DNA of 64,000 bases. It comes from Palleronia abyssalis. Lineage in GTDB: Bacteria; Pseudomonadota; Alphaproteobacteria; Rhodobacterales; Rhodobacteraceae. The notes below the pieces were generated by a model. That model was not told the origin of the DNA, did not search any database, and saw only the letters and a list, made by a program, of their open reading frames with translations. Below are positions 35,380-44,139 of this stretch, piece by piece; the stretch's first letter is position 1, and each line of letters starts with the position of its first letter. The stretch spans positions 1-64,000 of the forward strand of contig NZ_ONZF01000016.1 in assembly GCF_900302445.1 (NCBI RefSeq), written 5' to 3'. Position numbers and translations under genes: made by a program.

Positions 35380-36186
35380 ATGTCCGACCGCGCCGCCGCC
35401 GATCTTGTTCGGTTCATCCATGATCGGGCCGGGGACGCCCCTGTCGAGATCGGGATGATCCTCGGGTCCGGGCTGGGGCATCTGGCGCAAGCGGTCGACG
35501 GTGTGGCGATCCCCTACGACCAGCTTCCGGGCTTTCCTCATGCGGGCGTGTCCGGCCACGTCCCGCAGCTGGTGATCGGCCAGTTCGAAGGTCGTCGCGT
35601 CGCCGTTCTGGGCGGGCGCGCGCATTATTACGAAAAAGGCGACCCGCAAGCCATGCGCTTCCCGCTGGAAGTGCTGGCGCTTCTGGGGGCCAAGACGCTT
35701 GTACTGACCAACGCGGCTGGATCGCTCGACCCCGAGATGCCCACCGGCTCGATCATGCTGCTGAACGATCACATCAACTTCTCGGGCCTGAACCCCCTGA
35801 TCGGAGAATCCACGGATCGACGCTTCGTCCCGATGACGGATGCCTATGACACGAAGCTGCGCGAGGCGCTGCGGGTGTCGGCCGTCGAAAGCGGAACCGA
35901 CATGTTCGAAGGGGTCTATGCTTGGTATTCGGGGCCCTCGTTCGAGACCCCCGCCGAAATCCGTGCAATCCGCATGCTGGGCGCCGATGCCGTAGGCATG
36001 TCGACCGTGCCCGAAGTCATCCTGGCCCGGTTCCTTGGACTGAAAGTCGCGGCGATCTCGGCAATTACGAACATGGCGGCCGGGATGTCGGACGAAAAGA
36101 TCGGCCACGAACATACCAAGGAGATGGCCCCCCTCGGGGCGGCAAAGCTCGAGACGGTTCTGCGCGGGGCACTGCCCCGCATTTGA
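35380..36186 (+). CDS. purine nucleoside phosphorylase
   Basis: It splits inosine or guanosine with phosphate into free base and ribose 1-phosphate. The 268-residue trimeric PNP (PNP_UDP_1, PunA/XapA type) has IGMILGSGLGHLAQ for phosphate, GRAHYYEKG and TNAAGSLDPEMPTGSIMLL. The later segment YAWYSGPSFETPAEIR, MVGMST-like GMSTVPEV and ISAITNMAAG supply the base site. It closes the nucleoside transport operon, which supports import and salvage of purine nucleosides. Confidence 0.93.
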   Translation: MSDRAAADLVRFIHDRAGDAPVEIGMILGSGLGHLAQAVDGVAIPYDQLPGFPHAGVSGHVPQLVIGQFEGRRVAVLGGRAHYYEKGDPQAMRFPLEVLALLGAKTLVLTNAAGSLDPEMPTGSIMLLNDHINFSGLNPLIGESTDRRFVPMTDAYDTKLREALRVSAVESGTDMFEGVYAWYSGPSFETPAEIRAIRMLGADAVGMSTVPEVILARFLGLKVAAISAITNMAAGMSDEKIGHEHTKEMAPLGAAKLETVLRGALPRI

Positions 36187-36246
36187 TCTCTGGCTTCCGC
36201 GTGATGATAGTGGAAGAACTCGGTCAGTTTCACGCGGGGTGCGCAA

Positions 36247-37158
36247 GTGCAGATCTATCTGCCGATCGCCGAGGTTTCGGTAAACGCCTTCCTCATTCTC
36301 GGCCTCGGCGGGCTTGTGGGCATCCTGTCGGGGATGTTTGGCGTGGGCGGCGGATTCTTGATCACGCCCCTGCTCTTCTTCGTCGGCATTCCGCCAGCCG
36401 TCGCCGTTTCGACTTCGGCCAACCAGATCGTCGCTTCGTCGTTCTCGGCCGTGCTGGCCCATATCCGGCGCAGGACGGTGGATTTCCGAATGGGATTTGT
36501 CCTTCTCATCGGCGGTCTTCTGGGGTCTGCAGTCGGGGTCTGGATTTTTACCCTTCTGCGTAATCTCGGCCAGGTCGATCTGCTGGTCAGCCTCTGCTAC
36601 GTAGTGTTCCTAGGCATCATCGGCCTTCTGATGTTCGTCGAGAGTTTGCGGGCCATGCGATCCTCTCGATCGGGGAAAGTGCCAAAGCGCAAGAAGCACA
36701 ATTGGGTCCACGCGCTTCCGATCAAGATGAAATTCCGGACCTCGGGCCTTTATATATCGGTCATTCCGCCGATCCTCGTTGGGGCCGCTGTCGGTATCCT
36801 GTCCGCGATCATGGGTGTGGGCGGCGGCTTCATCATGGTGCCGGCGATGATCTACCTTCTGGGCATGCCGACCAAGGTCGTCATCGGAACCTCGCTGTTC
36901 CAGATCATCTTTACCACCGCGTTCACCACCATCCTGCACGCGACGACGAACTACACCGTCGATATGCTTTTGGCCGTACTGTTGCTTCTGGGCGGGGTCG
37001 TCGGCGCGCAGTTCGGGGCGAAACTGGGGGCCTACCTCAAGGCAGAACAGCTGCGCGTGCTGCTGGCGGTCCTGGTGCTTGCGGTTTGCGGCAAGCTTGC
37101 GCTGGACCTTCTTCTACAACCGGCAGAGCTTTATTCCGTGGCGGGGTCAGGTGCATGA
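36247..37158 (+). CDS. TauE/SafE-family sulfite/organosulfonate exporter
   Basis: This 303-residue membrane protein has two repeats of the TauE signature: GGLVGILSGMFGVGGGFLIT near the start and GAAVGILSAIMGVGGGFIM in the second half. Members export sulfite, sulfoacetate or related anions, or import some acids. It starts with GTG and overlaps the following TIGR02186 gene (ATGA). That pair is often found together in alphaproteobacteria and may act as a unit. Confidence 0.87.
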   Translation: MQIYLPIAEVSVNAFLILGLGGLVGILSGMFGVGGGFLITPLLFFVGIPPAVAVSTSANQIVASSFSAVLAHIRRRTVDFRMGFVLLIGGLLGSAVGVWIFTLLRNLGQVDLLVSLCYVVFLGIIGLLMFVESLRAMRSSRSGKVPKRKKHNWVHALPIKMKFRTSGLYISVIPPILVGAAVGILSAIMGVGGGFIMVPAMIYLLGMPTKVVIGTSLFQIIFTTAFTTILHATTNYTVDMLLAVLLLLGGVVGAQFGAKLGAYLKAEQLRVLLAVLVLAVCGKLALDLLLQPAELYSVAGSGA

Positions 37159-37910
37159 TCCGTATCCTGTGCTTCCTGATCGCATTCCTCGCCGCGCCCG
37201 CCGCCGGACAAGAGATCGTGGCCGGCCTCAGCCAGAACCGCATCTCGATCTCGGCGAATTTCGACGGGTCGGAGATCTTGATCTTCGGTGCGGTGAAGCG
37301 AGACACGCCCGTTACCGACGAGGATATCGGGGTCATCGTCACCGTCGAGGGACCGAAGCGCCCCCTGACCGTACGCCGCAAGGAACGGGTCGGACCGATC
37401 TGGATCAACACCGACTCGGTGGAGGTTGACGCCGCGCCCAGCTTCTATGCTGTCAACACCACCGCGGCATTGGAAACGGTGCTGGGCTATACGTCCGACC
37501 TGCGCCACGAGATCACCGTCAGAGAGGCCATCCGATCGGTCGGCGCCCCGGCCGAGATCGAGGATTCACCAGCCTTCACCGAGGCTCTTATCCGTATCCG
37601 CGAAGCGAATACCCTCTATCAGACGAATGTCGGCGCCGTGACGATCCGCCAGGATACGTTGTTCGACACGTCGGTCGTTCTGCCCGCCAATCTGGTCGAG
37701 GGGGTATACACTTCGCGCATCTTCCTCACGCGCGAGGGGGCTGTGATCGCCCAAGCGTCCGAGACGATCTATGTCGAGAAAGTCGGGCTGGAAAGGTTCC
37801 TTTACACCCTCGCCCATGAACAGGCGCTGGCCTACAGTCTTCTCTCGCTTGCCATTGCGATTGCGGCCGGCTGGGGTGCGTCGGCCCTGTTCCGGTACAT
37901 TCAAAGCTGA
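37155..37910 (+). CDS. TIGR02186 family membrane-anchored periplasmic protein
   Basis: This 251-residue protein has a signal peptide (MIRILCFLIAFLAAPAAG), a periplasmic beta-rich domain (QNRISISANFDGSEILIFGA, VRRKERVGPIWINTDSVEV) and a C-terminal membrane anchor (ALAYSLLSLAIAIAAGWGAS). It belongs to TIGR02186, a family of unknown function. Its start overlaps the TauE-type exporter, so it probably works with it. Its last ten bases overlap the convergent helicase gene. Confidence 0.85.
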   Translation: MIRILCFLIAFLAAPAAGQEIVAGLSQNRISISANFDGSEILIFGAVKRDTPVTDEDIGVIVTVEGPKRPLTVRRKERVGPIWINTDSVEVDAAPSFYAVNTTAALETVLGYTSDLRHEITVREAIRSVGAPAEIEDSPAFTEALIRIREANTLYQTNVGAVTIRQDTLFDTSVVLPANLVEGVYTSRIFLTREGAVIAQASETIYVEKVGLERFLYTLAHEQALAYSLLSLAIAIAAGWGASALFRYIQS

Positions 37911-39439
37911 TCGTCGGCTTCCAGCGACAGCGGCGCGGCCGGTGCGACGAGATCTTCCGTGCCAAGGGGTTCGGACGGCCGGGCTAGACGATTGCGCATA
38001 ACCCAGAACAGCCGTTCCTCTGCCCGAGTGATCGCGACATAGGCCAGCCGCTTCCATAAGGGTTGCCCGGCCTCGACACGTCCCACCCGGGCTGCGGCCC
38101 AGAGGTCAGGGGCGAAGACTTGCACCTCGGGCCATTGCGACCCCTGCGCCTTGTGGATGGTACAGGCGGCCCCGTGCAGGAACGTTGCCCCCATCCGGGC
38201 GGCGAAGGGAATGAACGGCTCTTCCTCGTCGGGCATCTCGATCTTGACGATCGAGGCGACATTGACCCGCGGGTCCGGGGCGCCGACCACGTGGATGCGG
38301 CTGAAACCGGGCTTCTTGCCCTCGCCCAGATAGATGACCTGCGCCCCCTTGATCAGGCCGCGTGCCTCCAGGTCGATGCGCTTCTTGCGGTGTTTCAGGG
38401 GCAGTTCGATGCCGTCGCATATCAATGGCTCGCCCGGCAGAAGTGCGTCGGCGGGAGCGTCATACGCGGCGCGGAACGCGTGGATCAGGCGGATCCGTGT
38501 TGCGTTCCGCCAGACGAGAACGGGGGAGCGGGCCATCTTCGCCGCCTCCACCCGACCGGCCATGACCACACGGTCGTCCCGGGCCGCCGCGTCTTCGATG
38601 CGGCGTTCGAAGTCTTCGAAGGTCAGTTCGGGATCGGCCAGTGCATGGGCCAGATCCAGGATCGGGTTGTCCGCTTCTTGCCTGTGAATCCGATTGAGGT
38701 GTGTGACACGGCCCTCGGGCAGTGTGTCGAACACCATTTCGCCCGATTGCTGAACCGGGGCCAACTGCGCGGGGTCCCCGAACAGGATCAAGGTCGGGAA
38801 GATCTCCTGCAGATCCTCGAACTGGCGTTTGTCGAGCATCGACGATTCGTCGACCATGCCGATATCCAGCGGCTCTTCGCGCCGTTTCCATCCGGTGATG
38901 AAATCCGATCCGCGCAAACCTGCGGCGGCAAGCGCTCCGGGAATCGAGTTCATCTGTTGATAGAACGCGAAGGCGCGGTCCAACGCCTGTTCGGTCAGGC
39001 CCTCGATTTCGACCTCGGGGCGTTCGGCCTGCCCGGCCAGCCATTCTGCGATGCGTTCGTATTCGGGGTCGTAGACGGGCGTATAGAGGATCCGGTGGAT
39101 CGTCGTCGCCGGAACGCCACGGGTACGCAGGACGCTCGCCGCCTTGTTCGTCGGCGCGAGAATGGCCAGCGTTCGCCGTTCCTTCTTGCGTCGCGCCTCG
39201 TAATCGCCGGAGATAACGTCGACGCCCGAGGCTTTCAGTGCCTGGTAGAGCATCGACAGCAGCATCGTCTTGCCCGACCCGGCCTTGCCGGTGATCGCCA
39301 TGATCGAGGATTTCCCCTCGGCCAGTGGGGTCAGGCGTTCTTCTTCCAGATCGACGCCGGCCGCCCGCAGCAGGTCATGGACCTTGGCTTCGGCGGTGGA
39401 CTGGTCGGCGGACAGGATCGGAAGGGCGTCGTTCGGCAT
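37901..39439 (-). CDS. RecD-like / UvrD_C_2 superfamily 1 helicase
   Basis: This 512-residue SF1 helicase has Walker A (GKAGSGKTML), motif Ia (LAPTNKAA), Walker B (GMVDESSMLD), motif III (LILFGDPAQLAPV), GRVTHLNRIHRQ, and the C-terminal ACTIHKAQGSQW and AYVAITRAEERLFW. It resembles RecD/Dda-like enzymes without the RecBC subunits, so it probably acts alone in DNA repair or replication. It starts 40 bases downstream of luxI on the same strand, so read-through from the quorum-sensing genes is possible. Confidence 0.88.
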   Translation of the reverse strand: MPNDALPILSADQSTAEAKVHDLLRAAGVDLEEERLTPLAEGKSSIMAITGKAGSGKTMLLSMLYQALKASGVDVISGDYEARRKKERRTLAILAPTNKAASVLRTRGVPATTIHRILYTPVYDPEYERIAEWLAGQAERPEVEIEGLTEQALDRAFAFYQQMNSIPGALAAAGLRGSDFITGWKRREEPLDIGMVDESSMLDKRQFEDLQEIFPTLILFGDPAQLAPVQQSGEMVFDTLPEGRVTHLNRIHRQEADNPILDLAHALADPELTFEDFERRIEDAAARDDRVVMAGRVEAAKMARSPVLVWRNATRIRLIHAFRAAYDAPADALLPGEPLICDGIELPLKHRKKRIDLEARGLIKGAQVIYLGEGKKPGFSRIHVVGAPDPRVNVASIVKIEMPDEEEPFIPFAARMGATFLHGAACTIHKAQGSQWPEVQVFAPDLWAAARVGRVEAGQPLWKRLAYVAITRAEERLFWVMRNRLARPSEPLGTEDLVAPAAPLSLEADDQL

Positions 39440-39479
39440 GCAGCCTTCTAGACCGCCCCCCGCCCCGCGTCGAGGCGGC

Positions 39480-40049
39480 TCAAGCCGCCAGGGGCAGCGT
39501 ATTGCGCGGGGAAAGCCGATCCAGACCCTGTCGGCTGAACGTCCATTCCCCCAGGCAGATCGCATGCCGATCCTCGCCATCGCGAGAGATCAGCTTCGGC
39601 GCAATCCCGATCCGCTTGTAGACCCGCATCATGCGCGCGTCGAAAATCCCCAGCGCGCCGTCCCAGCCCCGCGCAAGGCCCAGTCGGAAGGTCTCGCGGA
39701 ACAGGTCGGTCGAGACATTGGACGGGGCGCCCGGCGCGATGCAAAAGCGGGTGCATTCCATCAGACCACGGCGGGCGAACCCATCGGGGGCAAGATGGGC
39801 AAAATGCTCGGCAATCATCGTGCGGCCTGTCGTCGGTAGCAGGCGCAGAGAACCCAGATGGCGATCACCGTCACAGGCGATGACGTAGATCGGATCAAGT
39901 GGGTCGTACTGGTCGATCTCGCGGCCCGTCTCGTCGCGTGTGATCTCCCAACCGTGGCGATCGATGAACTGGGCCGAGCGGTCACGGAACATGGAATCGC
40001 GCAGGTTGGGGGCTTGGTGGATGGCGCGGCCTTCGAAGATGCGGATCAT
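39480..40049 (-). CDS. luxI: acyl-homoserine-lactone synthase (LuxI family)
   Basis: It makes an N-acyl-homoserine lactone from SAM and an acyl-ACP. The conserved LuxI residues line up well: Arg24 and Phe28 (FRDRSAQF), Trp34 (HGW), Asp46 and Asp49 (EIDQYDP), Arg69 (GSLRLLP), Glu98 and Arg101 (MECTRF). The length of 189 residues is usual. The acyl chain cannot be read from the sequence. luxR lies 93 bases upstream on the same strand. The ribosome-binding site GGGAG is inside a hairpin. It may be co-transcribed with the helicase downstream. Confidence 0.94.
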   Translation of the reverse strand: MIRIFEGRAIHQAPNLRDSMFRDRSAQFIDRHGWEITRDETGREIDQYDPLDPIYVIACDGDRHLGSLRLLPTTGRTMIAEHFAHLAPDGFARRGLMECTRFCIAPGAPSNVSTDLFRETFRLGLARGWDGALGIFDARMMRVYKRIGIAPKLISRDGEDRHAICLGEWTFSRQGLDRLSPRNTLPLAA

Positions 40050-40053
40050 GGGT

Positions 40054-40075
40054 GTCTCCCTTGTGTATGGGAGAC
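40054..40075 (-). promoter_or_regulatory. hairpin covering the luxI ribosome-binding site
   Basis: The 7-bp arms GTCTCCC and GGGAGAC are perfect complements around an 8-base loop. Read on the minus strand, the second arm is the luxI ribosome-binding site (GGGAG, six bases before the ATG). In the folded mRNA the site would be closed. This may limit luxI translation or respond to a small RNA or protein. Confidence 0.5.
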
Positions 40076-40096
40076 AGAAAAGCCGCGGTCGTATTA

Positions 40097-40113
40097 CCTG
40101 CTTGGAAAGCCAG
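40097..40113 (-). promoter_or_regulatory. weak lux-box-like sequence upstream of luxI
   Basis: On the minus strand this reads CTGGCTTTCCAAGCAGG, with CTG and CAG arms but poor symmetry inside. It directly abuts TAATAC, a possible -10 element, 35-40 bases before the luxI ribosome-binding site. The position fits a LuxR-type operator. The sequence match is weak. Confidence 0.25.
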
Positions 40114-40142
40114 CGGACGGGCCGTAAAGGCCCTGTTAAGAC

Positions 40143-40856
40143 TTACAGAGCCAAAAGCCCCAAGGTCTGGGCGCGTGCGACCGTGTGAAGCGTATTCGCG
40201 GCACCGAGCTTGCGGCGCGCGGTTTCAAGATACACGCGAATGGTGTGTTCGGAAATTCCGAGGTAGTCAGCCGCCTGCGCCCTGGTGAATCCTGTGGCGA
40301 GCAGCACGAGGACGTCGTTTTCCCTGGGCGAAAGGTTCGACGCCGAAGCGGCCATTTCCCCATCCACGATCTGAAGGCCCTTTTCGTTGACCAGATGAGC
40401 CGTGAACAGCATGTCGGACAACAGATCAGAGCTATGCCTTTTCCATTCTCCGGCCGTCTCGCCACTGCTAAGAGTAAACAGCGAGAATTGCCCGTCCGAG
40501 CCCCGCATCGGCATGGTTATTCCCTGACTTCCGACACCGGCGTCGATGGCATTCGACATGAACCGTCCTGCGCCCGGCGACGACCAGTCCAGCTGGTTCC
40601 AATGGATCGGATCCCGCGCGTGCAGACAGCTTCGCACCACAGGATCGATCCGCGCGTAGTTCAGGGTGACGTAGTTCTTCTGCCAATCTTCCGAATAGGT
40701 TCCCAAGCCGATCTGTCCGCCGGACCGTCCGATGACATGATACATCGTGTGTGGGATTTCAAAGACCGAACCCAGTGCCTGGATGACCCGATTGAGTCCT
40801 TGCCGGTCAGTGATCCCCTCTAGAAGCTCGACCAAGGTTTCCCGACGTTCCTGCAT
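40143..40856 (-). CDS. luxR: LuxR-family autoinducer-binding regulator
   Basis: This 237-residue regulator has an N-terminal autoinducer domain and a C-terminal LuxR helix-turn-helix. The ligand-pocket residues known from TraR are present: Trp58, Tyr62, Asp71, Pro72, Trp86 and Gly112. The DNA-binding end LSPRENDVLVLLATGFTRAQ followed by ADYLGISEHTIRVYL has the invariant Glu, Leu and Gly. It probably senses the AHL made by the adjacent luxI product and controls luxI. Its start overlaps the small upstream ORF. Confidence 0.94.
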   Translation of the reverse strand: MQERRETLVELLEGITDRQGLNRVIQALGSVFEIPHTMYHVIGRSGGQIGLGTYSEDWQKNYVTLNYARIDPVVRSCLHARDPIHWNQLDWSSPGAGRFMSNAIDAGVGSQGITMPMRGSDGQFSLFTLSSGETAGEWKRHSSDLLSDMLFTAHLVNEKGLQIVDGEMAASASNLSPRENDVLVLLATGFTRAQAADYLGISEHTIRVYLETARRKLGAANTLHTVARAQTLGLLAL

Positions 40857-41016
40857 AACTCGTCAATCTCGCCTCATCGGATGCCTCGAGGCCGGCAACG
40901 GCAGGCAACGCCACTTCAAGCGTTTCGACCAGCTTCCCGGCCAGATCATCCAGCCCATTCATTTCAGCAAACGTCCGAAGGTCCTTCAGCACGTGGATCA
41001 TCCAGTCGTTTTTCAT
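40807..41016 (-). CDS. small conserved protein upstream of luxR, 69 aa
   Basis: This small acidic helical protein begins MKNDWMIHVLKDLRTFAEMN and continues GLDDLAGKLVETLEVALPAV. From memory, similar short proteins lie next to luxR genes in other roseobacters. It overlaps the luxR start by 50 bases, so the two are likely translationally coupled. The last 20 residues look disordered. The function is unknown; a role in tuning LuxR is only a guess from position. Confidence 0.6.
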   Translation of the reverse strand: MKNDWMIHVLKDLRTFAEMNGLDDLAGKLVETLEVALPAVAGLEASDEARLTSYAGTSGNLGRASRGDH

Positions 41017-41167
41017 GGCACACCTATTGGGAGAAAAGTTAACAGAGAATTAACGGCGATCTTTCCTTCTCCACTTTAGGGAATTGGGCGCCGCATGCGC
41101 CTCGCCAATTTTGGGGAGGGACCGACCCCTGCCAGCCTAGGGTTCGCACCGCGGCCCGTCAGAGCGC

Positions 41168-41205
41168 AAAAAAAAGACCGGACCGGCCTATCGGCCGCCC
41201 CGGTC
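41168..41205 (-). terminator. intrinsic terminator of ccrA
   Basis: On the minus strand, a GC-rich hairpin with outer arms GACCGG and CCGGTC and inner arms GGCC/GGCC is followed at once by eight T residues. It begins 26 bases after the ccrA stop codon. This is a textbook intrinsic terminator. Confidence 0.85.
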
Positions 41206-41231
41206 GCACTTCGGTCCAGGCGCTGGTTCGG

Positions 41232-42512
41232 TCAGTTCTTCCAGGCGGCTACTGCGTCCTCGACGGTCCGCAGGCCGGTCTTGGGTGAACTGACAAGGCA
41301 CGCCATGTTCCCCGGTTTATGCTGGTTCTTCCGCATCTTCGTATGCGCCGCCGGTATCTCCTTCCACGAGAAGACTTCGGACATGCAAGGGTCGAGCCTG
41401 CGTTCCACCATCAGCTTATTGGCGGCTGCCGCTTGCTTGAGATGGGCGAAATGCGAACCCTGGATCCGCTTCTGGTGCATCCAAACGTAGCGGGCGTCCA
41501 TTGTCAGATTGTATCCCGTGGTGCCCGCGCAGATCACCACCATGCCGCCCTTCTTGCACACGAAGGTCGATACCGGGAACGTTGCCTCTCCCGGATGTTC
41601 GAACACCATGTCGACATTCACACCCTTGCCTGTGACGTCCCAGATCGCCTTTCCGAACTTCCGAACCTCGGTGAACCAGTCCTTGTATTCCGGCGTGTTG
41701 ACCGTGGGCATCTGACCCCAGCAGTCGAAATCCCTTCGATTCAGGACCCCTTTGGCGCCCAATCCCATGACGAACTCGCGCTTGTCTTCGTCCGAAATGA
41801 CGCCGATCGCGTTGGCGCCCGCAGTGTTGATCAACTGGATCGCATAGGAACCCAGCCCCCCGGACGCCCCCCAGACCAACACATTCTGCCCGGGCTTCAG
41901 TTCGTGCGGATGGTGGCCGAACAGCATGCGGTACGCCGTCGCCAGTGTCAGCGTGTAGCAAGCCGATTCCTCCCAAGTCAGGTGCTTCGGGCGCGGCATC
42001 AATTGCTGCGCTTGCACGCATGTGAACTGCGCGAAGGAACCGTCCGGCGTCTCATAGCCCCAGATCCGCTGGCTGGGCGAAAACATCGGGTCGCCGCCGT
42101 TGCATTCCTCGTCCTCGCCGTCGTCCTGATTACAGTGAATGACGACTTCGTCCCCGACCTTCCAGCGAGAGACCTTGTCGCCAACGGCCCAGACGATCCC
42201 GCTCGCGTCCGAGCCGGCGATGTGGAACGGGGCCTTGTGAACGTCGAACGGACTGATCGGAATGCCTAGGCCCGCCCAAACCCCGTTGTAATTGACGCCA
42301 GCGGCCATCACGAGGACCAGAACTTCATGGCTGTCGGGGTGCGGCGTATCGACGACCTCCAACTGGAAGGCCTCTTCCGGCTCACCATGGCGCTCGCGGC
42401 GGATGGCCCATGCGTGCATCTTGGCGGGCACGTGGCCAAGCGGGGGAATATCGCCCACCTCGTAAAGATCTTTGGCGTCCGTGGCGGTCATCGTATCGGC
42501 GTCTATCGGCAT
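41232..42512 (-). CDS. ccrA: crotonyl-CoA carboxylase/reductase
   Basis: It reductively carboxylates crotonyl-CoA with NADPH and CO2 to (2S)-ethylmalonyl-CoA, the defining step of the ethylmalonyl-CoA pathway. The 426-residue MDR-fold protein has GVNYNGVWAGLGIPISPFDV, HIAGSDASGIVWAVGDKVSR, the NADPH loop VLVWGASGGLGSYAIQLI, and GTTGYNLTMDARYVWMHQKR. GAGGAGGG precedes the ATG at 42512. It ends in a strong terminator. ecm lies beyond the neighbouring acyltransferase gene. Confidence 0.95.
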   Translation of the reverse strand: MPIDADTMTATDAKDLYEVGDIPPLGHVPAKMHAWAIRRERHGEPEEAFQLEVVDTPHPDSHEVLVLVMAAGVNYNGVWAGLGIPISPFDVHKAPFHIAGSDASGIVWAVGDKVSRWKVGDEVVIHCNQDDGEDEECNGGDPMFSPSQRIWGYETPDGSFAQFTCVQAQQLMPRPKHLTWEESACYTLTLATAYRMLFGHHPHELKPGQNVLVWGASGGLGSYAIQLINTAGANAIGVISDEDKREFVMGLGAKGVLNRRDFDCWGQMPTVNTPEYKDWFTEVRKFGKAIWDVTGKGVNVDMVFEHPGEATFPVSTFVCKKGGMVVICAGTTGYNLTMDARYVWMHQKRIQGSHFAHLKQAAAANKLMVERRLDPCMSEVFSWKEIPAAHTKMRKNQHKPGNMACLVSSPKTGLRTVEDAVAAWKN

Positions 42513-42612
42513 ATTCGCCCTCCTCTCTTGCCGCAGCGCGGCGCGGTTCGTCACACCGACCTATTAAGGAGAGGGAAATAATGCAATACAAAGAAGGGCC
42601 GGTTGCGAAACT

Positions 42613-43998
42613 TTATGTCTCGCTCAATTCCCGCCGCTGGATGGTGCTGTCCCTTTCGGAAAGCTCGGGAACGGACGCTGCATAGAACGGTAAGACGGTC
42701 TTCGCGCGGGGGCGCAACGTGATTACGTCGCCGTTCAAGGACACGATGTGACGCAACGTAAAAAGACGCAGTATCCGGTCAACTGCTGCATCCCCGTCTT
42801 TCGGCCAGCAGACGATGGCATCATGTGCATCCAGCGCCGCAAGATCATTGCGAACTGCCTCGATCACGTCCCCCCGCGTCCGCGCACCACCCAGCAGGAC
42901 CTTCGCGACCAGAGGGCCCGGGGTAACCGGAACGCCTTCGGTTATCCGCGCCCGAAGCTCGGCCGCAAGACGTTTCACATCGGGTGTCGAACCGAAGTCC
43001 CGCAGGGGAAGCGGTTTCCCGAAGGCCACGGCGGCCACACCGAATTTTCTGATTCGCCCGAAGATCCGCCGATAGACCCACCGGATCGCGAAAGCCGTTC
43101 CCGTCAGGAACGACCCACGGAACCGACGTTTGCCGGATTGCCCCGCCCTGATCAGGATATTGTCCTCTATCACCCGATCATAATTCAGCGAAACCGGAAC
43201 GAAGACGATCTCTCTCACCTTGGGATCGTAGCCTTCGCAAATATAGCTGAGAAGCCCCAGCTTCATCTGGCCGACCCGCCCATCGAGGCTCAGCCCACCC
43301 TCGGGAAAGATCGCCTGCGTCACGCCCCCGGCGACCGCCATCTGGACATAGCGCGCCAGAACACGCCGGTAGAGCGTGTTGCGTGACCGGCGCCGGATGA
43401 AGTAGGCCCCCATGGCACGAAACAGGCGCGACACAGGCCAGATACGTGCCCATTCCCCAACCGCGTAAGCCAACGCAGATCGCTCGGCTGCAAGATACGT
43501 CACCAACACGTAGTCCATGTTGGACCGATGGTTCATCACGAAGACCACCGTTGCGTCTTTCGGAACGCCGGACAGTCCGACATCGTCGACACGGACGACA
43601 TGAACATCGAACAGCCGCGTCGACAGCCATCGGGCCGCCCAGATCGCGAACCCGAAATAGGCGAAGGCGCTGAAGGAAGGTACGATTTCACGGGCATAGC
43701 GGCGCGCAAGCGAATGGGCCACGTCCTCTCGGATCCCCTGCTCTTCCGCATATGCCTGCGACGCCGCCAGAACCTCGGGATCGTACGACAGGCGCAAAAT
43801 CATGTCTTGGCGCCGGAGAAGCTTGAACGGTTGGATCGGCCGCTCCAACCGTTCGTTCAGGCGCGCGACAGCCCGCTCCAGCCGCCGACGCAAGAACCAG
43901 CGGACGGGCGGAATGAACACGTGGCTGAGGGCCGTCACCACGGCGAACAGAAGGATAAGGGCGAAGAGCCAGACTGGAAGAGTGATCGTCTCGAACAT
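42613..43998 (-). CDS. glycerol-3-phosphate acyltransferase-like (PlsB-type)
   Basis: This 461-residue 1-acyltransferase starts with a membrane anchor (LPVWLFALILLFAVVTALSH). The acyltransferase motif I is NHRSNMDY (HX4D), followed by MGAYFIRRRSRNTLYRRVL (motif II) and IFPEGGLSLDGR (motif III). VFVPVSLNYDRVIED is motif IV, as in PlsB. It is shorter than enteric PlsB, as usual for alphaproteobacteria. It lies between ccrA and ecm, divergent from ecm. It probably makes lysophosphatidic acid for phospholipids. Confidence 0.85.
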   Translation of the reverse strand: MFETITLPVWLFALILLFAVVTALSHVFIPPVRWFLRRRLERAVARLNERLERPIQPFKLLRRQDMILRLSYDPEVLAASQAYAEEQGIREDVAHSLARRYAREIVPSFSAFAYFGFAIWAARWLSTRLFDVHVVRVDDVGLSGVPKDATVVFVMNHRSNMDYVLVTYLAAERSALAYAVGEWARIWPVSRLFRAMGAYFIRRRSRNTLYRRVLARYVQMAVAGGVTQAIFPEGGLSLDGRVGQMKLGLLSYICEGYDPKVREIVFVPVSLNYDRVIEDNILIRAGQSGKRRFRGSFLTGTAFAIRWVYRRIFGRIRKFGVAAVAFGKPLPLRDFGSTPDVKRLAAELRARITEGVPVTPGPLVAKVLLGGARTRGDVIEAVRNDLAALDAHDAIVCWPKDGDAAVDRILRLFTLRHIVSLNGDVITLRPRAKTVLPFYAASVPELSERDSTIQRRELSET

Positions 43999-44139
43999 CG
44001 TGACAGGGTTGCCCCATCTGCATCGTCAGGGAAAGCGCTGTCGTGCTCTCGACCTGACCCTTCGCGTGCGCAGCATCTGGACACGCAAGAATGTTGCGCC
44101 TAGATACCCCCTGAAGAAACCTTCACCAAAAGGCTTTGC

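Noticed and set aside
38063-39451. 462-codon plus-strand open frame
   Set aside because: It is antisense to the RecD-like helicase gene, has no ribosome-binding site and no recognisable motif. It results from GC-rich codon use.
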